Positions 1-10,480 of a DNA stretch of 64,000 nucleotides are shown piece by piece. Source of the stretch: Drechmeria coniospora. Its lineage: Eukaryota > Ascomycota > Sordariomycetes > Hypocreales > Ophiocordycipitaceae. The position numbers were made by a program, and so were the translations under genes. The notes below the pieces were generated by a model. The model saw nothing but the letters and a program-made list of their open reading frames with translations. It did no database searches and was not told the origin of the DNA. Numbering within the stretch: the stretch's first letter is position 1; every line of letters begins with the position of its first letter. The stretch spans positions 806,001-870,000 of the forward strand of contig NC_054389.1 in assembly GCF_001625195.1 (NCBI RefSeq), written 5' to 3'.

Positions 1-1240
1 AAGTTGACACGGCCATGCTAATATTACTTCACAGGACAGTGTTGGGTTGGTGTGCTTGATGCTTCAGTGCACTGTACAAGTAGCTGGACTAGTACTAGTT
101 GCGAAAGTGCAGTACTGTACTCCGTACAGTACTTGTGTGCCTAGGCGTACTGTACATGTACTCCATAGCTACAGGTAGTACTCCGTACCTGCAGATGGCA
201 TCGAGTCCCGGCTGCTCCATAGGCCGTGGCAGGGTCATTGCATCGAAGTAAATGCTGCAATTGCAAATTCATTCGTTATTCATGTAATTATTTTCAGAAA
301 TACAGATCCATCCCTACGACAATACATCTATGCTAATGTAGCTTGCAATAAATGTGCCGACGACAGGTACAAAATGGCACCCGCACCGACTACTTCCTGC
401 TCACCTATGGCCCTTGTACACTGTGCGGAGCAGTATGATACAATGTGCACAACTATTCACAGAGTACGGAGTACATGTAAGTACACGCAATATACTGCAT
501 GTACGGGGTACTAGGTACTTATTTATACACACTTTGAAGATCATACAAGTACATGCGTACTCCGTATACTTGTAGCACTCCGTATTGCGAGCCATGTCAA
601 GAGCGTTCCTGCCTCCCAACTACCCACACCGCCAAGAACACGCATGAACTGGAAAAGATACTCCGTGATAATACTCCGTACACCTATTCTTTTCTCTTTT
701 CCCTTGTTTCCCACCCCCTGTCCCTTGCTCTTGTTCTTCGAAATGTTCCATGCCACGGGAACCATAGCCACACTGCCTAGGCTCGAACCCCCCTGTCCTG
801 GCTCTGGCTCCAGCATGGCCGGCGATGATACCCGATCCGGACTCGGAGCATTGAGCAGAGCTCTCGAGCTGCCTGGGCATGACTGCCGCTTCCATGATCG
901 AATTCTCATGGACTGAACGGGTGCGTGTACAGTCTGTTCATGCACAGAACAGAGTAGGTGCTCGGGAGATGACGATGCGGGCTCTGTTGCCTTGGTACAC
1001 ATGCTGACTTGTACGCTTCGTTGCAGAAATCTCGCCGTGCTTGTGAGAAACGGCTCCATACACACGTCGCAGATGTAGCCTCGTGCCGGGACGCATGGCA
1101 TGCCGTCATTGCGTCCCAACCCGAAATCGACGCTGCTGCGTGAACACATCCGGGACTGCTTCACACGCATGAACCTTGCCTCGGCCGCCTGCCGGCAGTC
1201 GCAACCGGACGGTCGATATTGACGACGTCGAAACCAAAAC
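1..1240. other. intergenic region upstream of the amino-acid permease
   Basis: I see no supported gene here. The first 700 bases are AT-richer and hold several copies of the word TACTCCGTA or its complement TACGGAGTA, for example near 118, 464 and 565. From about 780 to 1240 the DNA becomes GC-richer and is likely promoter and 5' leader of the permease. Antisense open frames of up to 276 codons look like chance: composition is uneven and no domain is recognisable. Confidence 0.6.
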
Positions 1241-3313
1241 ATGGCAAGCCACGAGCATGATAACCCAGAGGCCGTGCAGCATGCCATCACCTGCACACGC
1301 GACTTCGAAGTGGTCGAGATGACGGATCTGTCCGCGTCCGCCGGCAAGTCCAGCGGCCAGTTCCCGACCACGACCGCATTCTACTCCGTCTCTACTCCGA
1401 CCAAGACTCCAGGCGGGCGATCACGCGGCCACCGCTGGGTCGATAGCTTCCGCCGAGTCCCCGGCCTGCCCATCTCGTCCCAGCAAGGCTACCGCCCCGG
1501 TGACGAGATGGCCGACCCGTCGCACGCCCGCGATCGATTCTACGACCTGCGCGCCGCCAATGCCCGGACCGCCAACTCGGCCCTCGTCCGCGAACTCAAG
1601 GGCCGCCATCTGCAGATGATTGCCATCGGCGGCTCCGTCGGTACGCCGTCTCGCCTGCCGGCAAACCTCTCGCTCTCGCCCGAGTGCTGACGGCCACCTG
1701 TCGCAGGCACCGGACTCTTCGTCACCTCGGGCTTGGCCCTCTACGAGAGCGGCCCCGCCTGTATGCTGCTCGCATACGTCTTCACCGGCGCCCTTCAGTT
1801 TTGCACCATGCAGAGCTTGGGCGAGCTGGTTGTCACCTTTCCCATCGCAGGTTCCTTTTCCGTCTTTTCCACCCGTTTTCTCGATCCCTCATGGGGCTTT
1901 GCCATGGGTTGGAAGTGCGTGCCAGCCTGAGTACCACTCCAGGCCCCTCGTCCGAATGCGCGGCTGATGGAAATTTCCCGCCAGCTATGCTTTGCAATGG
2001 CTTTTTGGCCTGCCGCTCGAGATCATTGCCGGTGCCTTGACCATTCAGTACTGGAACCAGTCCCTCAGCCCGGCCATCTTCGTCACCATCTTCCTCCTTG
2101 CCATCGTCGTCATAAACCTCTTTGGCATCAAGGGATATGGCGAGGCCGAGTTCGTCTTCTCAACCGTCAAAGTCACCGCCATCATTGGCTTCATGTGAGA
2201 ATCAGACCCCGCGGATCGGCTCTCGTCTAATGAAGAGTCGCCCACAGCCTTCTCGGTGTCGTCATCAACATCGCCGGTACCCCGAACGAGGGGTACATCG
2301 GCGCCAAGTACTGGCTCGATCCAGGTCCCACCCACAACGGCTTCAAGGGCTTCTGCAGCGTCTTGGCCATTGCTTCCTTCTCCTACGCCGGCACCGAACT
2401 CGTCGGCCTCGCCGCCGCCGAGACGGCCAACCCCAGAAAGTCACTTCCAAGCGCCATCAAGCAGGTCTTTTGGCGAATCGCCCTATTCTACCTTGTTTCA
2501 CTGCTCCTCGTCAGCCTTTTGGTTCCCTACAACGAGCCACGGCTTCTCGGTGGCCAAAGCTCCGCCGACGCCACCGCGAGTCCCTTTGTCATCGCCGTCG
2601 AGGGCGTCGGTTCGACCATTCTCCCCAGCGTCATGAACGCTGTCATCATGGTTTCCGTGCTGAGCGTCGGCAACTCGGCTGTCTTTGGCTCGTCCAGAAC
2701 ACTCGCTGCCTTGGCGGAGCAGTCTCACGCGCCCAAGATCTTCTCCTACGTCGACCGCAGCGGAAGGCCGTTGGCGGCCATAGTCTTTGCCTTGTGCCTC
2801 GGCTTGCTTGCGTATCTGGCGAGCGTCGAGGTCTATGCCGATATATTCGACTGGTTGCTGGCCATCGTCGGACTCTCCACCCTCTTTACCTGGAGCAGCA
2901 TCTGTCTTTGTCACATCCGCTTTCGGAAGGCTTGGGCAGCTTCTGGCCATACTCTCAGCCAGCTGCCATTCAGGTCGCAAGCGGGTCTTCTTGGCTCATA
3001 CATTGGCTTGGTCGGCAACCTTGTTGTTCTGTCATCCCAACTCTGGATGGCAATTTCACCCCTCGACGACGGACCCGGGGACCCTGCACCCGCCGCCAAG
3101 GCAAAAGGGTTCTTTCTCAAAGTCATGGCGGTGCCCGTCATCTTCCTATTTTATGTTGGGCACAAGATCTGGTTCAGAACGCGCATCATCAGCGTCTCCG
3201 CCATGGACATCGATACTGGGCGTAGCTTCACCAGACTCCCGTCAATTTCCGCAGAGGAGGAGCAACGTCGGGCCTGGCCGATGTGGAAAAGGCTGTATCG
3301 ATGGGCTTGTTGA
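1241..3313 (+). CDS. amino-acid permease (APC superfamily, YAT/GAP1-type)
   Basis: Proton-coupled amino-acid importer of the plasma membrane. I read four exons: 1241-1640, 1707-1914, 1985-2194 and 2248-3313, giving 627 residues, usual for the yeast-type family. The first transmembrane segment holds the substrate-loop motif IGGSVGTGLFVTSG, made by the first splice. The second splice creates the conserved GWNYALQWL. Later come SFSYAGTELVGLAAAE and the family tail ending in Trp-Ala-Cys, a C-terminal cysteine often palmitoylated in this family. The N-terminus of about 125 residues is hydrophilic and cytosolic. The start is the first in-frame ATG and fits family length. Substrate range cannot be read from sequence. 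The gene stands alone with long intergenic DNA on both sides. Confidence 0.93.
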
Positions 3314-5019
3314 AACTAATGCCATCGCGACTCTCTAATTCTTGAATCAATTATTGTTGCTGTCCAGTCACGAAGCCGATGATGGACACGCACTTGTTGA
3401 CCTATTAGGTACCAGAGGTACCCTGCTTAGCATGGACTGCAAGGCTTGCAGGGGAAAATACAGTCTACCGTGCTTTTGATCTCAACGGAACACGGCATCC
3501 ATGCCTCGAGTCTCTCGGAAATGCAGTTTAATGAGTTTTGGCGACACAAAATTAGAACCTATTCATCATGTAGCTGGGTGGCCAATCTTTTCTTCATAAT
3601 GATTGAATAGGATTCTCCGAGCTGCTTTCTTCCACTCGAGATTCTATCCTAGCCCACCTGCAAATGTCCCTTCAATTCCTTGATGGAATGTCACCCATCC
3701 CAATCAAACAAGCAGATACTCTAGCCGAGCTCTGGCAACCCTATATATTGGTTAGCTCGGGAGTTGAGAGTCATGGGTACCTAGCCCAAGCCATTTCCCT
3801 TTGCAAGTTGGATATAGTGTAGCGACTGGAGTGTCAAACCAAGCGAGGACAAGAAGCAATCATCTCGCCGACGCGAGTCCCCAGTCAAAGGCTAGATTAA
3901 CGCGCTACTGAATTCCTTTCAAGTGTACGATGCGTCCTTCCACATGCTCACCAAGCATCCCAAGAGTCAACGGAAGGTGGCCATCGTTGGCTGGCGACTA
4001 ACTGCCATCCGTTGCTCCCATGACGAGCCGAAACCGGCTGTGCTTACTCGTGTCCATGTACTGTGCGTGCAGATGGATGTTGGACAGACCTTTTCCCTAC
4101 TCCTCTGCACTTATTTTACCTTGCCCTGCTCTGATGGTACAGGAGGCAGTGCAGCAGCAGGTGACTGACATTTCAGACAGATTAGATGCCTATTTACGTT
4201 GGCCAGTTTCGAGCATCGGGGTGCAGCATCAATACCCGATACAGGAATATATTCTATTACAGAGCACTTGCCTACTGCACGGAGTAAGTACGTGTGCAAG
4301 TAAGCTTACAAATACAGTACGGAGCACTCCGTACAGATTGTTCCAAGTAAGTCAAGTGCTAATTAAGAATGGAGTATAATAAGCCTATATCTTTGTAGGT
4401 GTAAGTACGGAGTACAAGTACATGCATTAATTGCCAGTAACATATACGGAGTACTTAAGTAGGTATTCTGTAATACTGCCGTACTCCGTATACATGCTGT
4501 AGAAGTACGGAGTACAAGTATTACAGAATAAGTACCTACTTAAGTACTCCGTACAGTACGGAGTACGAGGTAATACGAAGTACCCCGTGCAATGTGCATA
4601 CGCCTACAAGTACACCTGCTGTGCTTGTACTTCCAATGTACTACAAGTATACTCGTGTATGCATGTACTCCGTACTAAAAGGTACTTCCATGAACTGCGG
4701 AATAAAAACATCGAGATGATCTCCGATCTCGGGCTGAGCTCTCAATGTGTGGGCTCTACCCAATCGCACCACTGCTGTATGGCATTAATAATATTCACTC
4801 TCGGCCCGCCTTCAAGCTTCACCACACGTCTCACACCGCCATTGTCCGCCCGCCTCACGTCTTCACCCTCGCAGCAGCTGAGTTTCGAGAGGAGCTTGTA
4901 CTCGGCAGCGAGGGAAAATGCCCCCAGTCTATCGAATTGACCGCTCCGACGTCCTGTTCCCCCCTCTCTCCTTGAGCTGCAGCCCACGATAGCCTCACTC
5001 TCCGTCGCTCGTCGCCATC
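3314..5019. other. intergenic region with GTACGGAGTAC words and a hairpin
   Basis: There is no convincing gene. Short frames near 3923-4379 lack any family signature. Bases 4280-4690 are dense in TACGGAGTAC and its complement and include a long inverted repeat, listed separately. The last 250 bases (about 4760-5019) are pyrimidine-rich and probably form the promoter and leader of the next gene. Confidence 0.6.
4444..4553. repeat. imperfect inverted repeat, potential hairpin
   Basis: The left arm, 4444-4477, runs from ATACGGAGTACTTAAG to GTAATACT. The right arm, 4517-4553, is its reverse complement except for a four-base AGTA insertion. The loop is about 40 bases and has further GTACTCCGTA words. 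The arms could pair over about 34 bases. It may be a decayed miniature element or simply expansion of the local word. No target duplication was found. Confidence 0.7.
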
Positions 5020-6057
5020 ATGGCTGCTGACGAACCCCGGCTCCCGGCCGCGACGACGGCCAGTCTTCCACCTGCCATTGCCTCGCCACAGCGACCCATG
5101 ATCTCGTCATCGTCTGCATCCTCCACAACCTCCATCTTCCCCGGGCAGTACCCGCGCGAGAAGCGGCAGTGGAACGTCAAAAACCTTCCCTCCCGACTGG
5201 GCACAGATCTCGTCAGCGCAACGACCGCCGGAGCCCTCATCGCCCCTCTCATATCCATCATCGACCGGTCCGTGAACCCCTCTTTCCCTTGCCCGTTCCG
5301 CTACCTAACATGGCACGGCAGCTCCATCATGGAAAACGCATCCGGTCGTGCCCCCTCCATACCGGCCTCACTCCTCTCCTCTTTCCGCAGCCTCGTCTCT
5401 TCGCCGCGCTCCATCCTTCTCTCCCGTCCGACAGCCCTCATCCTGCTCCTCTACGCAGGCACCTATCTCACGGCAAACACTCTCGATACCGTCTCCTCCG
5501 CTCTACCCCGGGATCCGTCCCTCTCACCCCCCGTCAGCGCCTCGACCGTCTCCTCCGGCCCGGCCAAGTTCTTCTCCTCGAGCGCGGCCAACGTTGCCCT
5601 GTGCATTTACAAGGACCGCGCCTTCGTGCGCATGTTCGGCACCCCCACCGCTGCCGGGGCGCCAAGACCAGTCCCGCTGCCGTGCTACGCCCTCTTCACG
5701 CTGCGCGACAGCATCACCATCTTCGCGAGCTTCAACCTACCACCGCTGCTGGCTCCCTACATAGACGAGCGGCTCTCTGACGAGCTGGCCCGTCACGTCA
5801 CCGGCCAGACGACAGCCCAGTTCCTCGCCCCTGCCGCCGTCCAACTGTTGTCCACGCCGTTGCACCTGCTCGGGCTGGACTTGTACAATCGTCCGGGACG
5901 GCCACCCGTCATGCCGTGGGCCCATCGATGGCGCATGGTCAAATCCAACTGGCTGCTGAGCTCGGCAGCGAGGATATGTCGCATCGTACCAGCCTTTGGC
6001 GTCGGAGGGGTCGTCAATACCAAAGTTCGATACAACCTCATGAAAAGACTGGAATGA
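5020..6057 (+). CDS. conserved membrane protein of unknown function
   Basis: Product of 327 residues if a 54-nt intron at 5268-5321 is removed, or 345 if it is retained. The intron has a GTCCGT donor, a CTAAC branch site and a CAG acceptor. Its length is a multiple of three with no stop, so the frame is open either way; splicing joins IIDR directly to SIMENASG. The N-terminal 50 residues are Ser/Pro/Ala-rich and could be a mitochondrial targeting region. Hydrophobic stretches lie near residues 65-82 and 120-140 and again in the second half, with a basic C-terminus. I do not recognise a named family. A carrier-like or organellar inner-membrane protein is possible but unproven. The start ATG has a good context (CATCATGG). 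Confidence 0.75.
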   Translation: MAADEPRLPAATTASLPPAIASPQRPMISSSSASSTTSIFPGQYPREKRQWNVKNLPSRLGTDLVSATTAGALIAPLISIIDRSVNPSFPCPFRYLTWHGSSIMENASGRAPSIPASLLSSFRSLVSSPRSILLSRPTALILLLYAGTYLTANTLDTVSSALPRDPSLSPPVSASTVSSGPAKFFSSSAANVALCIYKDRAFVRMFGTPTAAGAPRPVPLPCYALFTLRDSITIFASFNLPPLLAPYIDERLSDELARHVTGQTTAQFLAPAAVQLLSTPLHLLGLDLYNRPGRPPVMPWAHRWRMVKSNWLLSSAARICRIVPAFGVGGVVNTKVRYNLMKRLE

Positions 6058-6821
6058 GCGAACCTGCTCGCTGTTTGCACGGCCCACGTGAATGCCGTAG
6101 ACACCATCACCCGCCGTTGGCCGTCGCGTTGATGACGGTATCGGACTCTCGGGAGCACGTAGACATTGTTTGTCCCCACATGGAGGATGAATCACCAACA
6201 CGGAGCGAGGAAAGACACGCAGCATCGACTGAGCTTCGTTGCCCGCGACCTCGAGGCAAGGGCCTCGGAAGGATCTCAGTCTAAGAACCTGTCCCAACAA
6301 ATCATGGCTCCTCTCGTTGGACGTGGAGCAGAGATCGCGGCCACTTTGCGGCACGTCATCCATCGTCAAAGCCATGCACGAAATCCGTCAATCATCAACT
6401 CTCGTAAATCAATCAATCCGGCATTCGATCCATTGTGCTCGCTCCCGCCAAAATTCTTCATACAAGGTATCAAGCCTTCGCCGCATGCCTCGTCATAGCA
6501 ACATCTCACAAAATAGCCAGCTTCCAAAACGCCGTTCCTCGCCGGGGTGAACCCGGGTAAGCAGTGTGGTAGGGTAACCAGTCCGGGTCGATCGATCGTT
6601 GCCGCAACAAAAATGTACAAAGAAAGCGGAGAAATAAAAAGAGAGAAAAGAGAAGTCGCCTCGCCGGTAGGCGAAAGACATGGTCGCGCAACGGGCACCC
6701 GACCGTGCGACCATGCATTGCCGAAAACGGTGGGAGCGGGGAGAGGGGGGGAGAGGGTGAGGCGGCTGGGGGAGGGCGGGTGATGTCCGCCATACTACCA
6801 CTGTCGAGATGGACCACCTCT
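6058..6821. other. convergent 3' intergenic region
   Basis: This lies between the 3' ends of the unknown membrane protein (+) and BEM1 (-). Frames of 100-212 codons on either strand show no family signature. A G-rich plus-strand tract at about 6728-6780 may lie in the BEM1 3' UTR. I see nothing else. Confidence 0.5.
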
Positions 6822-8799
6822 TCAGACGACCTCGACCAGGAGTGTGAGCTTCTCGTTTCGTTGCAAGGCGTAGTCGAGGTCGGTATTGTTCATCATGCTC
6901 TGCCTCGTGCCAGTTTGGTCATCTTGGTAGAACAGCTGCATGTCGTCCGACGGAGACGCCTTGACTCGTTCTCGGATCTTGCTGGCAAGCTCGTCGTACG
7001 CGATGTCGGTGGCCACGCGCATGGCGATAACGTCATCCTTGAAGCGCACCTTGATCTTCATGACCGCTGCCGCGTCCTGAGATTGACCTGGGCAAATGGT
7101 AAGCAATGACGGAGAACAGGATGGCGGGAGGCTTACTCGGCTGTGCGGTGCTGCCCTGGCGCGGTGTCGCGGACAGGCCTCCGTAGCCGTACCCGTCGGC
7201 GTTGCTCCTCGACTGCGTCAAGGCGGCGTTGGCGGGCGAGCCGGCGGACGAACGAGAGCCCTGCGAGAGTCTGTAGTCCTCTTGTCTGCTCGCGCTCCCG
7301 TCGACCTCGTAGTCGCCCTCGCGCGGTGCGAAGAAGAGCTTGACAAGATCGCATCGGGAAATGTGCGTCGGTTGGCCGAGGAGATTCTTGACGTAGGCGT
7401 CGAGGTTGTAGAGCCGCCCCTCGGTGATGGCGTCGGTGACGTAGCTCACAGGGCCGGGCATGTACGGCAGGGAGCGCTTCTGGGTGCCGGTGTTGCCAGC
7501 CTCGGCGGGAAACTCGGCGAGGAGGGCGATCTGGAAGTCGTAAAAGTCTTGGTAGTACCGGGAGAGTTCCCAGATGCGGCCATCCTCAAGCTCGGCCTCG
7601 ATGACGAACCAATATTTGCCCTCGGCAAAGCAGTAGCGAGGGATGCGCGCCCACTTGGGTGCGTACAGTTGGGCTGCCCCCTGGGCGTAGGAGCCGCGTT
7701 GATCCTGCTGGGCCGGGTGTTGATAACCAGACTGGTACTGCTCAACGTCAGCATCGGACGGGAGCCTCCAGATGGCGGTCCGAGACTTACCCGCGCTCCG
7801 TTCTGGGCGCCGTTCGAACCGCTCTGCCGTGCGGCCTGCTGCTGAACACTCAGGCGCTGCATGCCCTGCTCGATGGAGGCCGGCTGCTGCTGGCTCGACG
7901 GTGTTTTGGATCCGTCAAACTTGCCGAGAGTGATGCTGCTATTCTTGTACTGCGCCGCCATCTTCTTCCACTCCTCCACCGTCGGCACGTTGGCCTTTCT
8001 GAGGGCTTCGATGGGATCGGCGGCAGGCGTCGGCGGGCTCGTTCGATGCGAGTCGTCGTCGTAAATTTCGATGAAGCCGATGGGAATGAGGCCTGGACCG
8101 CCGAGTCTGCGGATGGGCTTGGCGACGACCCATTCCTTGTTGGACTGGGCGATGATGATGAGATCCTCGCCCTCGTCGGCCGTCAACTCGTCCGGCCGTC
8201 CCGGGGCGGCTTCGAAGTAGTATTTGACCTTGGCGCTGACGATGCCGCCCGACTTGGATGGTTTCGAGCTCGCTCGGTTCCCCGGCTGGAGGGAGGCTTC
8301 GCCGTAGCCGGAGTCGTGATCGGGCATCTTGGCGGGCGGTCTGCCCCCACCGTCGGATTGGGAGCTGTCGCGCTCGGTGCGGCCGAGGACCTGGAAGTAG
8401 GAGACGGGGACGAGGCCACGGGCATCCGGCAGGGAGGGGTTGCAAGCTTCGTACCAGCTCGAGTCGTCCTCGCGGCCGATGACGTGGAAGAAATCGCCCT
8501 TGGAGAAGCCTAGGACCTGGTAGCCAGCCTTGGCGAAGCTCTGGACGAGCGCGTCATCGGGCTGGTAGTCGTCGTTGGCTCGTATGACCTGTGCGAGGCA
8601 GCGCGTCAGCATGCACGTGTCGCTTCGCCGGCGGCGGCGCCGGCATTGGAGCTCGGGCTCGGGGTCGACTTGGGGCTCGGAATCGGGAACGTACCTTTTT
8701 GGGCGGCACGATGGCGATGGCGGATTTGGAACTGATGGAGTTTTGGGTCTTGTGCCTCTCACCCTTCATGGACCGACGTAGGGCCTGGACAAGATCCAT
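6822..8799 (-). CDS. BEM1: Bem1/Scd2 polarity scaffold (SH3-SH3-PX-PB1)
   Basis: Scaffold that brings Cdc24 GEF, Cdc42 and PAK kinases together at sites of polarised growth. Four exons on the minus strand: 8799-8695, 8588-7791, 7737-7137 and 7087-6822, 589 residues in all (the yeast protein is of similar size). Exon 1 encodes MDLVQALRRSMKGER, a short basic start. Two SH3 domains follow, around residues 37-105 (ending GLVPVSYFQVLG) and 155-225 (ending GLIPIGFIEIYDDD). A PX domain covers about 320-430 (ARIPRYCFAEGKYWFVIEAE, RYYQDFYDFQ). A C-terminal PB1 domain (VRFKDDVIAMRV, LFYQDD) is the expected Cdc24 partner. Introns are 106, 53 and 49 nt. The minus-strand leader upstream of the ATG is strongly pyrimidine-rich, as in many fungal promoters. 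Confidence 0.95.
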
Positions 8800-10480
8800 G
8801 GCGTCAGCCGGACACTCGACGAAACAACATGGAGGGGCGGGGCTCTCTCGCGGAAAGGCAGACGATGATGTTCGTTGGGAATGCGTGAGGGGAGGGGGAG
8901 GGGGGATGGGAGGGGGGAGGGGTCGGACAGATGCAGTGGGAGGGAGCGAGGAGGGGACAAAGGCTCGCGCAACCGACGACACTCGAAGAGCAAAGCAGTG
9001 GCAAAATTAGGTAGATGGGGTAGGGAATGACGGACGAGGGCGAGTATTTCCCCTCAAGACAATCTTCTCAAGTATGGATGGGTGACAATGACGAACCTTC
9101 ATCTTGGGCGACGCAACGAGGTTTCCCGACAAGCTGCGAACGAGCCGGTTGTGGCCGTCGTCGACGGTTGGCGGCGGCGGCAGGGGGGGGGTAGGACGGA
9201 AGAGGTCAGAGGGGCAGAGGTCTCCGTCGTGACCGGCGCGGGAGCGCTATCGCCAATGTTGGGCGGTCAAAACCTGGCCGGCAACGTTGGGTCGGACGAG
9301 CGGTCAAGGCAACGGTCGCGAGCGGCGGCGGCGGCGCAGATGTTGGAGGTCGTGGCGGGCAGGCAGGTCGCGGCGAGGAGGGGAAGGACTCTCGGTCGCT
9401 TGCAGGGTGCGCCTAGCAGGCAAAGGCTCCGTCGGAGGGCCTTGGGTGAAGGTTGGATGCGGTGTCGGGACGTGGTGCCGGCGGCGGGTCGGTCCAATAT
9501 CCAATGTTGACGGCCGCAAGTCGCGCCCGCTGGTGTCGGAACGGAAGATCGAGGGGGTCGGTTCGCTTCGTGTGCACGGCTAGCTGGTGCGAGCAGCGGG
9601 TTTCGACGATGGACGAGGGAGCTCGAGGCGGCGGCGAGGGTCAACGGCGAGGCCCGCGGAGACTGGTCATCGGCATACGGCAGGATGGGGGGATGGAGGA
9701 TGGCGGGTGGGAAGATGGAGAGAGGACGGTGACGGTGATGCAAGAACCAAGTGCTGGCCTACGACGAAAGAGGGGAAGCAAAATTGCACACTTCAATGCG
9801 GCGGCCGCCCACCAACAGGGGTTTTCGATGATCGGGCGTCAAGGAGGGCCCAGCGCTCGCGGTAGCGGCCAGTGTGGGGTGGGCGCGATGGCCGCCGAGA
9901 AGACAGGTTGGTTGATTCCGGTAGCGCCGTCGTGGTTGGCTCAGCGGGCGCTTCCGGCTGCTGCTGCTGACGGCTGCCGAGACCAACTACGCAGCCGTCG
10001 GCGAACGAGTGTGCGAATGAGGGCGTCAAGGACCGGACGAACGAGCGGGCGGATGGATGATGGCCTGTCGGCCGTGACGTGACCAGCACTCGGTGGGATT
10101 CATTCATCAACCATCGCGTTGCACTGGGCAGAATTGCCACCGCACCGGCAGTACAGTACTGTACACGTACGGCACAGTGCACGTACAGCACAGTGCCAGC
10201 ACAGCAGGTTCGCATGCATGTACTTGCAAGCAAAGCACCGCGTCGCCATGGATGCACTTGGCAGGCATTAGTGCTGGAAGCCCTGTAATCTGCACCCGTA
10301 GGAAGCCCCGATGCCCTGCCGAGGTGGCCGCTTCCAAGCGCCCAACCGCTAAAAGGCGGGAAGGGTTCATCAAATTGAGCCGATTGCGTGCGCAGCGTTG
10401 GGGGTGTGCACCTTGATCCGTGACTCCAACATGGCCAAAGGCAAGCAAGGGGCGAGGTACGAATGAATACCAGGACCGTC
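8800..10480. other. BEM1 promoter and leader region
   Basis: GC-rich DNA with strand asymmetry: purine-rich on plus and therefore CT-rich on the BEM1 strand, clearest at 8880-8990 and 9620-9740. Long frames on both strands (up to 230 codons) are repetitive in Arg, Pro or Ser, show no domains and are best explained by base bias. A remote possibility is an unrecognised gene between 9260 and 10080. Confidence 0.5.

Noticed and set aside
541..1371. 276-codon minus-strand open frame upstream of the permease
   Set aside because: It overlaps the permease start on the opposite strand, crosses GTACGGAGTAC words and shows no domain or coherent composition.
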